Assembly (NCBI RefSeq): GCF_001612635.1
Contig: NZ_BDAV01000026.1
Span: 1 to 50,940, forward strand
DNA length: 50,940 bases
From: Nocardia africana NBRC 100379
GTDB taxonomy: Bacteria; Actinomycetota; Actinomycetes; Mycobacteriales; Mycobacteriaceae
Direction: 5' to 3'
The notes beneath the pieces were generated by a model, which saw only the letters and a list, made by a program, of their open reading frames with translations, did no database searches and had not been told where the DNA came from. Of the stretch, positions 17,347-24,875 are shown in pieces. Position numbers and translations under genes: made by a program. Each line of letters begins with the position of its first letter. Position 1 is the first letter of the stretch.

Positions 17347-18174
17347 TTATGGTCGTCGTCCGACTGCGGCGAAGTTGCATGGGCGCGCGGGATCGTCCTT
17401 GTCTACAGGGCGGTCTGGCTGCCAGTCCGTGGCGTAGGTGACACCTGGAGGGGATATCACGGTGAAGCCGTCGAAGAATCTGGTGAAGGTGGCACGGTCT
17501 CGCAGGTGGACCGGATCCGATGTGGCTTGGTAGAGAGCTGCCGCGGCGGCGACTTGTTTCTTGGTGTGTTCGTCGGCGTCTTCGAGGGAGACGTGGGTGG
17601 CGGCGAAGTAGCTTCCGCGTGGGAGTCGGTCTCGGATATCGGCGACCAGCCGGTGAGGGTCGCTGGCGTCGGGAACGAAGGGGAGAACGGAGACGATGAG
17701 CAGGCCCAGGGGTTCGTCGGTGTTGAGTAGCCGGCGCGATTCCGGGTGGTCGATGATGCTGGCGGGGTCGCTCAAATCACCTTCGACGATCGCCGTCTTT
17801 TCCGGGGAGTTCTCTCGCCGCAGAAGCTGATGTGCACGCCCCACTGCATCAAGGTCTTTGTCGACGTAGACCACGCGAGCGTCTGGAGCGATGGCTCGTG
17901 CGACTTCGTGTGTGTTGCCGCCTGTCGGTAAGCCTGAGCCGATGTCGAGGAACTGGCGTACGCCTTTTGCGGCCATGAACCTGACGGCTCGGGCGAGAAA
18001 GGCACGGTTGTGCAGTGCCCAGGTGTGCAGGAACGGCAGTTCGTCGTACACCTTGTCGGCGAAGATCTGGTCGTTGCGGTAGACCGGCTCACCGGTGAGG
18101 TAGTAGTGGTACAGACGCGCCGATGTCGGTGTGCCTGTGTCGACTTCCCTGGCCCGAAAGTCGTACTCGGCCAT
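17347..18174 (-). CDS. SAM-dependent methyltransferase, SAV2177 (DUF574) family
   Basis: 275 residues, the usual length. Family landmarks: RLYHYYLTGEPVYRNDQIFAD near the start, SAM motif FLDIGSGLPTGGNTHEVA with D77, YVDKD near residue 103, and the conserved LLIVSVLPFVPD. Members are abundant in Nocardia and Streptomyces, often beside XRE/DUF397 genes; substrates are mostly unknown. ATG 18174 follows AAGGGGAACCC and leaves 22 bases after the regulator gene; the longer frame overlaps the regulator and lacks family similarity. A second copy of this domain is fused in the protein at 24868-26712. Confidence 0.85.
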   Translation of the reverse strand: MAEYDFRAREVDTGTPTSARLYHYYLTGEPVYRNDQIFADKVYDELPFLHTWALHNRAFLARAVRFMAAKGVRQFLDIGSGLPTGGNTHEVARAIAPDARVVYVDKDLDAVGRAHQLLRRENSPEKTAIVEGDLSDPASIIDHPESRRLLNTDEPLGLLIVSVLPFVPDASDPHRLVADIRDRLPRGSYFAATHVSLEDADEHTKKQVAAAAALYQATSDPVHLRDRATFTRFFDGFTVISPPGVTYATDWQPDRPVDKDDPARPCNFAAVGRRP

Positions 18175-18196
18175 GGGTTCCCCTTCGTAGATGGTG

Positions 18197-19081
18197 TTAT
18201 GAAGTTCGGAGTTGGACGGTTCGTGCGATGTGGTCGATGAACTCTCGCGAGTCCTCGCTGCTGAGTGCCGCGGCACTGAGTCGGGCGAACAAGGCTTCGC
18301 GGGCGCCGACCGGCGGTTTGTCGAGGATGTAGCGGATTTCCCCGAGAGCTTCTACGACCGCGAGTTCGAGGTCGCCGGCCGCGCCGGGTGAGGGGACGCG
18401 GATGAGCGTGAAGCGATCCTCCATCCCGCCGCCCTCGACGGGGGTGTTGAACGGCATGATCTGGATAAGGATGTTGGGGCGCTGGGACAGGTCGTTCAGG
18501 TGATGGAGCTGGTCGATCATTACGTGCCCCTTGGGGTCGCCGTGGCGGCGCCGCAAGCATGATTCGGAGAGCACAGCGTGGAACTCCGGGGCCTCGGCCT
18601 TCACGAGGTTTCGCTGACGCTCGAGCCGTGCCTGCACCCAGTCTTCAACGGTGACGCCGGTGTGGGTGTCCGACATGTTCGCGTGTAGTGCTCGGACGTA
18701 GGACTCGCTTTGCAGCAGGCCCGGGATGATCTCGGATTCTGTGATCCGAAGCCGGTTTGCCTGTTCTTCGAGGTCCACGAGGAGTCGAAGCTCCTCCCAG
18801 TAGACCCGGCGATGTCCGGTCGTCCAGAAGCCACGTCGATATTTGTCTCGCCGCAGCTCGAGCAGGCTCTGGATGTAGTGCTCGTCGGAGAATCCCAGCT
18901 GCTTCGCCAGCAGCTGGAGGTCACCGGCCGAGATGCGACCTGTACCCGCGATCAGGCTGTTGATACGAGATTGGCCGACCTCGATGATCTGTCCCGCCTC
19001 GGCTTGGCTCTTGCCGGAGGCGCGAATCATGTAGTTGATCTCGCGTCCGAGTAGAAGTCCCCGGGCGGTCCGCGTTGCCAT
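18197..19081 (-). CDS. XRE family regulator with DUF5753 domain
   Basis: 294 residues. The N-terminal HTH covers residues about 10-65 (MIRASGKSQAEAGQIIEVGQ region). The rest is DUF5753: WEELRLLVDLEEQANRLRI, IIPGLLQSESYVRAL, RLERQRNL, and a C-terminal FTLIRVPSP strand. These regulators act with DUF397 partners in developmental or antibiotic control in actinobacteria; that partner is encoded two genes downstream. No strong ribosome site precedes ATG 19081. Divergent from the regulator at 19205. Confidence 0.85.
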   Translation of the reverse strand: MATRTARGLLLGREINYMIRASGKSQAEAGQIIEVGQSRINSLIAGTGRISAGDLQLLAKQLGFSDEHYIQSLLELRRDKYRRGFWTTGHRRVYWEELRLLVDLEEQANRLRITESEIIPGLLQSESYVRALHANMSDTHTGVTVEDWVQARLERQRNLVKAEAPEFHAVLSESCLRRRHGDPKGHVMIDQLHHLNDLSQRPNILIQIMPFNTPVEGGGMEDRFTLIRVPSPGAAGDLELAVVEALGEIRYILDKPPVGAREALFARLSAAALSSEDSREFIDHIARTVQLRTS

Positions 19082-19131
19082 GGCTACTACCGTAGCCGCA
19101 GTTTCGATATCCCCGATTCGGTTCCCGAATT

Positions 19132-19142
19132 CTGATTATCAG
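19132..19142. promoter_or_regulatory. Candidate operator/promoter in divergent intergenic region
   Basis: CTGATTATCAG is an 11-base palindrome (5-1-5) in the AT-rich middle of the 123-base space between two divergent XRE regulators. On the minus strand it contains GATAAT, a good -10 hexamer for the regulator at 19081. A related TTATC occurs again at 19149-19154. An autoregulatory operator is the likely meaning; not proven. Confidence 0.35.
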
Positions 19143-19204
19143 CTTATGGTTATCGGAACAGCGACACCGCCGCCCACGCGGCAACGAGGGCGGACTCGAG
19201 GGAG

Positions 19205-20305
19205 GTGGTGACGATCGACGGCAAGGAGATCAGGGCAGCACGGGCCCGGCGTGGCTGGTCTCAAGCCCAGTTGATCGCCGCCCTGCGCGCCCACGCGAAC
19301 CAGCAGGGAATCGCTCTCATGTCGTCCCATAGCCTCCGAATCGCGTTGTCGCGCTGGGAAAATGGCCGGCACACGCCGGATACTCTGTATGCCCGCTTGC
19401 TGCGGCAAGTGTTCGGCATGCCAAGCGCTACCGTCGACCTCACCCGTGGCGACACTCTGTTCGAGGTCCTGCTGAACCACACCAACAGCCTGCGCATGCT
19501 CGATCGACGCTTCGGCGCTCCTGCGGCCCGTCTCCAAACGGCTGCGCACGTCACCGCACTGGATGCGATGTGGCACAGCAGCAAAGGAGCGGATCGATCG
19601 GTGATCGCTCGTGCACACGCAGATGCTGCGGCACTGGCTGCGTGGCAGGATTTCGACGTGGGCGACACGGCTGCGGCTGCCGCGCACTACAAAGAAGCTC
19701 GCACCGCTGCATTGCGCGCAGAGGATCCAATCCTGTTGGCCCACACGATAGGTGAGGAAGCGGTGATGCTCGCCGAAACGGGACAGGCCGAAAAAGGGCA
19801 GGCCGCCGCGGCGCTGGCACAGGTTTCTCAGGCGGAACGCATACCTGGACTGCCTCCGCTGCTCCGCTCGTGGCTGTCGGCCACCGGTGCACAGGTGGCG
19901 ACCTATTGCCCAGGCCATGCTTCGACAGCGCGGGAGGCACTGGCGACTGCGGAAGCCCTACTGCCGTCCAACGGTTCTTATGACGACGACGAAATGCCGT
20001 TCATCGCCCACAACGAAACACATCTATCTCGCTGGGCTGGTCATATTCTGGCTCGGCTCGGTGATCCTGCCGCTGCAACGCTCACTCGCGACTCCATGCA
20101 GGTGATTCCCGAGGACTTCGTCAGGGCACGATGTGCCCAGCAGCTTGATCTTGCCCAGGCAGCAATCAACGCCGGCCGACGAGAAGAGGCGGTGTCGCTG
20201 CTCTCGGCCACAGCCGACCATATCGGTGACCTGGGGTCAGGACGTCTCCGCCGCCGGCACGACTCGCTCCAGCACCGAACCCGAAAGCTCCTGGCCGCCA
20301 GCTAA
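19205..20305 (+). CDS. XRE regulator with TPR-like C-terminal domain
   Basis: 366 residues. The N-terminal HTH (GKEIRAARARRGWSQAQLIAAL, then SLRIALSRWENGRHTPD) is followed by alpha-helical repeats resembling TPRs. It is an atypical XRE domain with a longer first loop, as in actinobacterial TPR regulators. Two starts, GTG 19205 and GTG 19208, directly follow GAGGGAGG; spacing is short for both, so translation may begin elsewhere nearby. The 3' end overlaps the convergent NUDIX gene by 69 bases. Confidence 0.75.
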   Translation: MVTIDGKEIRAARARRGWSQAQLIAALRAHANQQGIALMSSHSLRIALSRWENGRHTPDTLYARLLRQVFGMPSATVDLTRGDTLFEVLLNHTNSLRMLDRRFGAPAARLQTAAHVTALDAMWHSSKGADRSVIARAHADAAALAAWQDFDVGDTAAAAAHYKEARTAALRAEDPILLAHTIGEEAVMLAETGQAEKGQAAAALAQVSQAERIPGLPPLLRSWLSATGAQVATYCPGHASTAREALATAEALLPSNGSYDDDEMPFIAHNETHLSRWAGHILARLGDPAAATLTRDSMQVIPEDFVRARCAQQLDLAQAAINAGRREEAVSLLSATADHIGDLGSGRLRRRHDSLQHRTRKLLAAS

Positions 20306-20842
20306 ATTTGCTGCTGCTGCCAGCATCCCGACCGCCGTGCCCGTTCCGAGAAGTTGCCCGGTCGCCAATAACTCGGCGGTTCTACCTAACGGTACCCATA
20401 CGAGCTGCCCCGCCTCCTCCGCGTCTGCCGGCGCTGCAACTTGTCGTGGCCCGTATCCGAGGAAAATGTAATGTGGTGTCTGTACCAGCCCGGGCATCGG
20501 CTCGAGTTCCGCGACGAGGGTCAGTCGCTCGACGGTGAACCCAGTCTCTTCCAGTAGCTCTCGACGCGCACACGATTCGTGTTCCTCACCCGAATCCACG
20601 ATGCCGCCCGGCGACTCGTAGCCGATCGTATCGACGATCCACCGGTGGCGTTGTAGCAGCAGAGCTCGGCCCTGATCGTCGATGGCGGTGACGATCGCGA
20701 CAGGATTCAGGCGCACCGCGTGGTGATGCCGATCGACGCCATCAGGCGTCGTGATGTGGTGGCGTTCCACCGACAACCATGGTCGGCCGTCATATACCAG
20801 CTTTCCGGAGTGAACCGTGGTGCGCGGGGGGCGATCAGTCAT
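20237..20842 (-). CDS. NUDIX hydrolase
   Basis: 201 residues. The NUDIX box GX5EX7REX2EEXG is complete (GGIVDSGEEHESCARRELLEETG), preceded by VAIVTAIDDQGRALLLQRHRW. The layout, with N-terminal KLVYDGRPWLSVERHHIT and LEPMPGLVQTPHYIFLG after the box, recalls ADP-ribose/GDP-sugar pyrophosphatases, but the substrate is unknown. ATG 20842 was chosen where the domain begins; the frame extends to 21070 without similarity. It overlaps the convergent regulator's last 23 codons, in which the mRNA ends would be antisense. Confidence 0.8.
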   Translation of the reverse strand: MTDRPPRTTVHSGKLVYDGRPWLSVERHHITTPDGVDRHHHAVRLNPVAIVTAIDDQGRALLLQRHRWIVDTIGYESPGGIVDSGEEHESCARRELLEETGFTVERLTLVAELEPMPGLVQTPHYIFLGYGPRQVAAPADAEEAGQLVWVPLGRTAELLATGQLLGTGTAVGMLAAAANLAGGQELSGSVLERVVPAAETS

Positions 20843-20950
20843 TGCCTCACGGTACCGGCGGGTCGATAGTTTGCTGAACGGCGAATTCGTTTGCTGGTTG
20901 CTACGGGTTGCTACGTTCCCAACGCGCAGCATTACCGCCACGCTGGACTT

Positions 20951-21217
20951 ATGTCCTGGTTGAGAAGCAAGCCGGTAGCACGAGGCGCCGCGCTTCGACG
21001 GCGCGAGCAACGCAACAGGATTGTCATCGGCCGCGTGGTCGTCTCCGAAATCAACCACGAACCCAGCCATTCAGCAGCATCGGGCGGCGCGGTTCGTGAT
21101 GAACCTGCACTGAGCCCAGCAGCGGCGCGGGAAGCCGTGAACCAACAGGGGGATGTACCGCCGGAGCTGTGGACACGAGCTGCTGCCCTGTTGTCGGCGG
21201 ATCTCGACGATGTCTAG
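20951..21217 (+). CDS. Small hypothetical protein (88 aa)
   Basis: No domain recognised. The C-terminal half (SPAAAREAVNQQGDVPPELW) has protein-like composition and GC-rich third positions, whereas the N-terminal half is basic. It has no clear ribosome site; a TTG at 20891 in the same frame is an alternative start. The stop overlaps the next small ORF by eight bases, which argues for a coupled string of three small genes (20951, 21210, 21362). Confidence 0.35.
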   Translation: MSWLRSKPVARGAALRRREQRNRIVIGRVVVSEINHEPSHSAASGGAVRDEPALSPAAAREAVNQQGDVPPELWTRAAALLSADLDDV

Positions 21218-21365
21218 CCAGTGTGCCGCTGGAGGCGAGCGGATCCGGGGGCTGAACGGCGTAAAGCAGACGGAGGCCCCCGACAGGCGCACAGTCACTC
21301 GCCGCTGGGTGGCGTTGACCGATGCTGCCGGTTTCGAGGTGGTCGCGATCCGGAGGCCGGCATGA
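21210..21365 (+). CDS. Small hypothetical protein (51 aa)
   Basis: A short ORF reading MSSQCAAGGERIRGLNG and ending FEVVAIRRPA. It overlaps the stop of the gene before it, and its own stop overlaps ATG 21362 (ATGA). The two overlaps are the main support. No motif recognised; function unknown. Confidence 0.35.
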   Translation: MSSQCAAGGERIRGLNGVKQTEAPDRRTVTRRWVALTDAAGFEVVAIRRPA

Positions 21366-21772
21366 CCATCGTGCGGGCATACGGGATCGTGCGCAGCGAC
21401 TTGTCCGGGGATGACACCGAGCTGGATGCCGCGCGGGTTCGAGACCTATCGGGGCGGCATGGATTCGATCTGTGCGCAGTGCGAATTGAGCACGGTGATG
21501 TCGATTTCGGGTTGTTGCTGACGACCTTGGCGCCTTCGCAAATCATGGCGCTGATCGTGCCGACGGTCGCGCATTTGACTGGGTGGCTGGATGCGGTGCG
21601 GCAGGACGCAAGTGTGTGGATCGTGAGGCCGGCGGGTTGCTGGCCGCGGCTGGACGCGCCGGGGCACGGTCGCGGAGTTCGTTCGAGCGGGGTCGGCATG
21701 AGTGCCCTGGTGCGGCGGGGGCAGCCGCTGGAGGATCCGCGGACTGATGGCCAGAAACAGCGGTCGACCGGT
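21362..21772 (+). CDS. Hypothetical protein, 3' end undefined
   Basis: From ATG 21362 the first 100 or so residues look like a real, compact protein: VRAYGIVRSDLSGDDTEL, then FDLCAVRIEHGDVDFGLLL, then IMALIVPTVAHLTGWLDAV and RPAGCWPR. The first stretch is faintly like a resolvase N-terminus, but no catalytic serine pattern is clear. Strikingly, the frame has no stop until 23707, running antisense through two genes. I end the feature arbitrarily where the convergent SUMF1 gene ends. A lost stop codon, a frameshift, or a genuine antisense-overlapping C-terminus are possible. Confidence 0.4.
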
Positions 21773-22690
21773 TCAGAGTTTGAGCCCGATTGCAGCGCAA
21801 CGGAATCCGGTGTCGTCGTCGCGCATGAGGTGATGGGCGTCGTTGAATGCCGCTGGTTTGGCGGCTTCGAGGAGGCTGCTGAAGGACGAGCCTTTGAGTT
21901 CGAAGCGCCCGGGGCGGGATTCGGTCGACAGCCATTCCCAGACGTTGCCGCAGAGGTCGAACACGCCGTAGGGGCTGACCGAGGACTTGTAGCAGTCGAC
22001 TGGGGTGGTGGCGCCGGGTTGGTCGAAGACTTTGCAGTTGGTTTTGGCGGGGGTGACCTGGTTGCCCCACGGCCAGGTGGCGCCGGAGGAGCCGCGGGCG
22101 GCTTTCTCCCACTGCTGCGCGGAGGGCAGTTGTTTGTGGGCCCAGCGGGCGTAGGCGGTGGCGTCGTCGTGGGTCACCCACACGACGGGGTGATCGGCGA
22201 GGTCGGCGGGCGGCCGGCCGTTGTCCCAGTGCCGTGGCGCCGCGTGTCCGGTGGCGGTGACGAACACCGTGTAGTCGGCGTTGGTGACCGGGTAGGTGTC
22301 GATGTGGAATCCGGCAAGCCAGACCGGCTGGTCCATGGGGCCGGACAGGTAGACGCCTTCGGGGATCCAGGTCATGGAGCGGCCGTCGACGGGGTGGCGG
22401 ATGCGGTCGGGCTGGATCAGCTGGTCGGTGTCGGGGGAGTCGCCTATCGCGTCGGCGGGCACTTGGGCAAGGAATCGCGTCAGCTCGTCGGGTTTGAGCC
22501 GGGACAGCGAGGTGTCGAGAGCAGCCTGATTGGCCGGCCGCGGCGTGATGGCGGCTCGCTTGGCTTCCCAATAGGAGACCTGCCGTTCGGTGACGCCGAG
22601 GTGGGCGGCGAATTCGTTCAACGACATTCGCCGGGCGTCGCGCAGCGCGGCAACTTCAGCTCCCGTCCACGGCCGAACCAGGCTTTTCAT
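21773..22690 (-). CDS. HTH-SUMF1 (formylglycine-generating enzyme-like) fusion protein
   Basis: 305 residues. Residues about 8-70 form an XRE-like HTH (WTGAEVAALRDARRMSLNEF, then LGVTERQVSYWEAKR). From about residue 100 a SUMF1/FGE-sulfatase domain follows: MTWIPEGVYLSG, FHIDTYPVTNADYTVFV, LPSAQQWEKAARG, YGVFDLCGNVWEW, and DDDTGFRCA. The paired copper-binding cysteines of true formylglycine-generating enzymes are not in the expected place (GSSFSSLLEAAK), so sulfatase activation is unlikely; it may be a ligand-sensing or iron-enzyme relative. Lies 66 bases after the aminotransferase gene on the same strand. Confidence 0.8.
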   Translation of the reverse strand: MKSLVRPWTGAEVAALRDARRMSLNEFAAHLGVTERQVSYWEAKRAAITPRPANQAALDTSLSRLKPDELTRFLAQVPADAIGDSPDTDQLIQPDRIRHPVDGRSMTWIPEGVYLSGPMDQPVWLAGFHIDTYPVTNADYTVFVTATGHAAPRHWDNGRPPADLADHPVVWVTHDDATAYARWAHKQLPSAQQWEKAARGSSGATWPWGNQVTPAKTNCKVFDQPGATTPVDCYKSSVSPYGVFDLCGNVWEWLSTESRPGRFELKGSSFSSLLEAAKPAAFNDAHHLMRDDDTGFRCAAIGLKL

Positions 22691-22756
22691 CGACTGCGGC
22701 GCCCTTTCTCGTTCTGGTGGCGTCCGAGCCTACTGGGAGCCGGGGGCGGCGTTGTG

Positions 22757-23542
22757 TTAGAGCCGTTGCGGCGGAATGGATTTGTAAGCTTCCTGGAGGA
22801 CCGTCACCGCTTCGTGCTCGGGCCATTTCGTGTCGTCGATGCAGGACACGGCGCGTACGCCGGTCGCGGCGTTGGTGGCGACGACGGCGGCGTAGTCGCT
22901 GAGCTGGGCGAGGGTGATGCGCTCGTTCACCACGTCTTCGTCGAGAACCTGGTTGAGCAGCCGCATGGTGGTGCCGGGGAGGACTTCGGCGCGCGGCCAG
23001 ATGAGACGTCCTTCGCCGGTGATGAATCCGATGTTGCTGGTGGCGATTTCGCTGATCGTGCCGTTACCGGCGGTGAACACGACGTCATCGAATCCCTGGC
23101 GCTGCGCGACTCCGCGTTGGTGAAGGGCACCGAACAGACCAATGTGCTTGACCCGCGGCAGATCTCGCGCGTACACGACCGATTGCAGCCGCAGCGGGGC
23201 CGCCGGCCCGGCCGGTGCGTGGCGCATCGAGACCAGCACGTGCGGCTCCGCGGGGGCGCCGGGCTTGGACAGCTCAATGGCCGGATCGTAGATGGTCACT
23301 CGGACGACTACCGGCCCGTCGGCGTCGCGGATGGCGTGCCGCACGTGGGCCCGGACACGATCGGGATCGAGCTCGGCGTTGAAAACGGTACGGCTGTCGC
23401 GGACCAGCCGATCGAGATGCATTTCGAGTCCACGAACCGCGCCGCCTTCCTCGACCCGCATCGAGGTGAAGTGGCCGAGTCCGACCAGCGCCAGCGGCGC
23501 CAGAGCCTCGACGGTGACCGGCACGCCGTTGAGTTCCATCAT
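22757..23542 (-). CDS. Class IV PLP-dependent aminotransferase / aminodeoxychorismate lyase-like
   Basis: 261 residues. The PLP lysine is probably in RVKHIGLFG, with a GNGTISEIATSNIGFI loop and VLPGTTMRLLNQVL afterwards, as in the D-amino-acid transaminase, branched-chain transaminase and PabC group. Many actinobacterial members of this form are of unknown specificity. Start at ATG 23542 (a second ATG follows immediately at 23539). Probably co-transcribed with the SUMF1 fusion gene. Confidence 0.8.
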   Translation of the reverse strand: MMELNGVPVTVEALAPLALVGLGHFTSMRVEEGGAVRGLEMHLDRLVRDSRTVFNAELDPDRVRAHVRHAIRDADGPVVVRVTIYDPAIELSKPGAPAEPHVLVSMRHAPAGPAAPLRLQSVVYARDLPRVKHIGLFGALHQRGVAQRQGFDDVVFTAGNGTISEIATSNIGFITGEGRLIWPRAEVLPGTTMRLLNQVLDEDVVNERITLAQLSDYAAVVATNAATGVRAVSCIDDTKWPEHEAVTVLQEAYKSIPPQRL

Positions 23543-23703
23543 GGGCCTAGTGTCCCACCGGCTAACCGGTGCGCAGCAAGCACCGGGGCGCGAAATTCGG
23601 TGAAGATTCAGTGCAGTTCAGTGGTAATGCAGTTCCGGCTCACCCCGGTTGCGCCAATGCTGAAGTGCATGGAAATCGCGGAGCGTAATGCCCGGGAGGC
23701 GAT

Positions 23704-23967
23704 ATGACCACCCGCGCGCTCGTCAGTGATGACGTCCTCCCGGATTGGCACGAGCTGTGGGCAGCGGTGCGCGGCGTTCGCGGACCGGGCACACATCCGG
23801 TGACGACCCTCGCTTCCGGCTTGGCACGAACGCACCGGCTCGCGAACGGGAGAGTCGGTTTTCTGCTCGTGGCCCGTGCGGACGGCGCCATCGACACGCG
23901 CCGCGTCGGAGCAGGCGGGATGCCCATGCCACATCCCATCCATCTTTCAAGAGACAGATTTTCGTGA
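23704..23967 (+). CDS. Small hypothetical protein (87 aa)
   Basis: ATG 23704 follows a good ribosome site (GGGAGGCGAT). The sequence starts MTTRALVSDDVLPDWHELW and has no recognised domain. It ends 8 bases before the cold-shock gene, so the two may share a transcript. Confidence 0.45.
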   Translation: MTTRALVSDDVLPDWHELWAAVRGVRGPGTHPVTTLASGLARTHRLANGRVGFLLVARADGAIDTRRVGAGGMPMPHPIHLSRDRFS

Positions 23968-23975
23968 GGTGAAAA

Positions 23976-24263
23976 ATGCCGTTTGGCACCGTGAAGTGGT
24001 TCAGCGACGAGCGCGGTTACGGATTCATTGCGGCAGAGGACGGTTCATCGGATCTGTTCGTCCACTTCCAGGGCATCGCCGGCAGCGGGCACCGGTGTCT
24101 GCAGGCAGGACAACGGGTCTCCTACACCGTCGCCGAGAACCCCAAAGGTCCGACTGCAATCGATGTGGCCGTCGCAGAGGGACATGCCATCGTCCCAGAA
24201 TGCGGGCCCAAACGCGCGGCAGATGCCGTCGATCGAACGGATCATCCGACACCCGGGAGATGA
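23976..24263 (+). CDS. Cold-shock domain protein (CspA family) with C-terminal extension
   Basis: 95 residues. The OB-fold nucleic-acid-binding domain occupies residues 1-66: GTVKWFSDERGYGFI (RNP1) and DLFVHF (RNP2). Typical CspA proteins end near residue 67; here about 28 extra residues follow (EGHAIVPECGPKRAADAVDR). It binds single-stranded RNA or DNA. Upstream sequence AGGTGAAAA precedes ATG 23976. Its presence next to biosynthetic-type genes is probably incidental. Confidence 0.85.
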   Translation: MPFGTVKWFSDERGYGFIAAEDGSSDLFVHFQGIAGSGHRCLQAGQRVSYTVAENPKGPTAIDVAVAEGHAIVPECGPKRAADAVDRTDHPTPGR

Positions 24264-24380
24264 CATTAGCCGCACCTGGAGCGCCGCCACATTCTCGTAA
24301 CGGTCACCTCCGGCCACTGCGGGATTGACGTCCCAATATCTCTGTGCCCCAACCACTTTCATACAATCCATGGAGGTCTA

Positions 24381-24875
24381 ATGTCGACAGCCGTCTCGCT
24401 GCCGCAACTCGCAATCGGCGAAGAGGTTCCTGCCTCGCCGCGCCGGGCCCTGTATTCAGCCGGTGCTCCAGCCGATTCCTTCGCTGACAGCCAGCGCTAT
24501 TACGAGAATCTGTACGGTCCGACACGTTACGACGCAAATACCCGCGCCCTGACGGTGCGTGCCCACGCCTTCCGTGCGTTGATGGTGACACGCGACCTTG
24601 CGGACGTTGCATCCGAAGCACTGCACGGGCAGACGTTGCCGATCTTCGCTGTGCGCCACGGGATTCGGGTTCTCATGACCGCGCCGCCGACTGCGGCTGA
24701 CGACATCGTCCGCTTCTTCCCCCGTGGTGTCACAATCGTGGGCCGCGGAGCGGAGCTGGCATTACCGACTCCGGGAAACCCAACTAGGTGGTGGTTGGCC
24801 GCCTTTCCTGAGGGCGCGGAGTTGCCGCCCTATCGCGAGGTCGTCGAGGCGGTGCTGGGGGCGTGCAGTGGATGA
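24381..24875 (+). CDS. Hypothetical protein (164 aa), first gene of coupled operon
   Basis: Excellent ribosome site GGAGG 5 bases before ATG 24381. No family recognised. The C-terminal half (FFPRGVTIVGRGAELALPTP, then RWWLAAFPEGAELP) is faintly like the N-terminal part of actinobacterial primase-polymerase-like proteins, too weak to assign. Its stop overlaps the GTG of the next gene by eight bases, so it is translationally linked to the PLP-fold/methyltransferase fusion. Confidence 0.6.
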   Translation: MSTAVSLPQLAIGEEVPASPRRALYSAGAPADSFADSQRYYENLYGPTRYDANTRALTVRAHAFRALMVTRDLADVASEALHGQTLPIFAVRHGIRVLMTAPPTAADDIVRFFPRGVTIVGRGAELALPTPGNPTRWWLAAFPEGAELPPYREVVEAVLGACSG

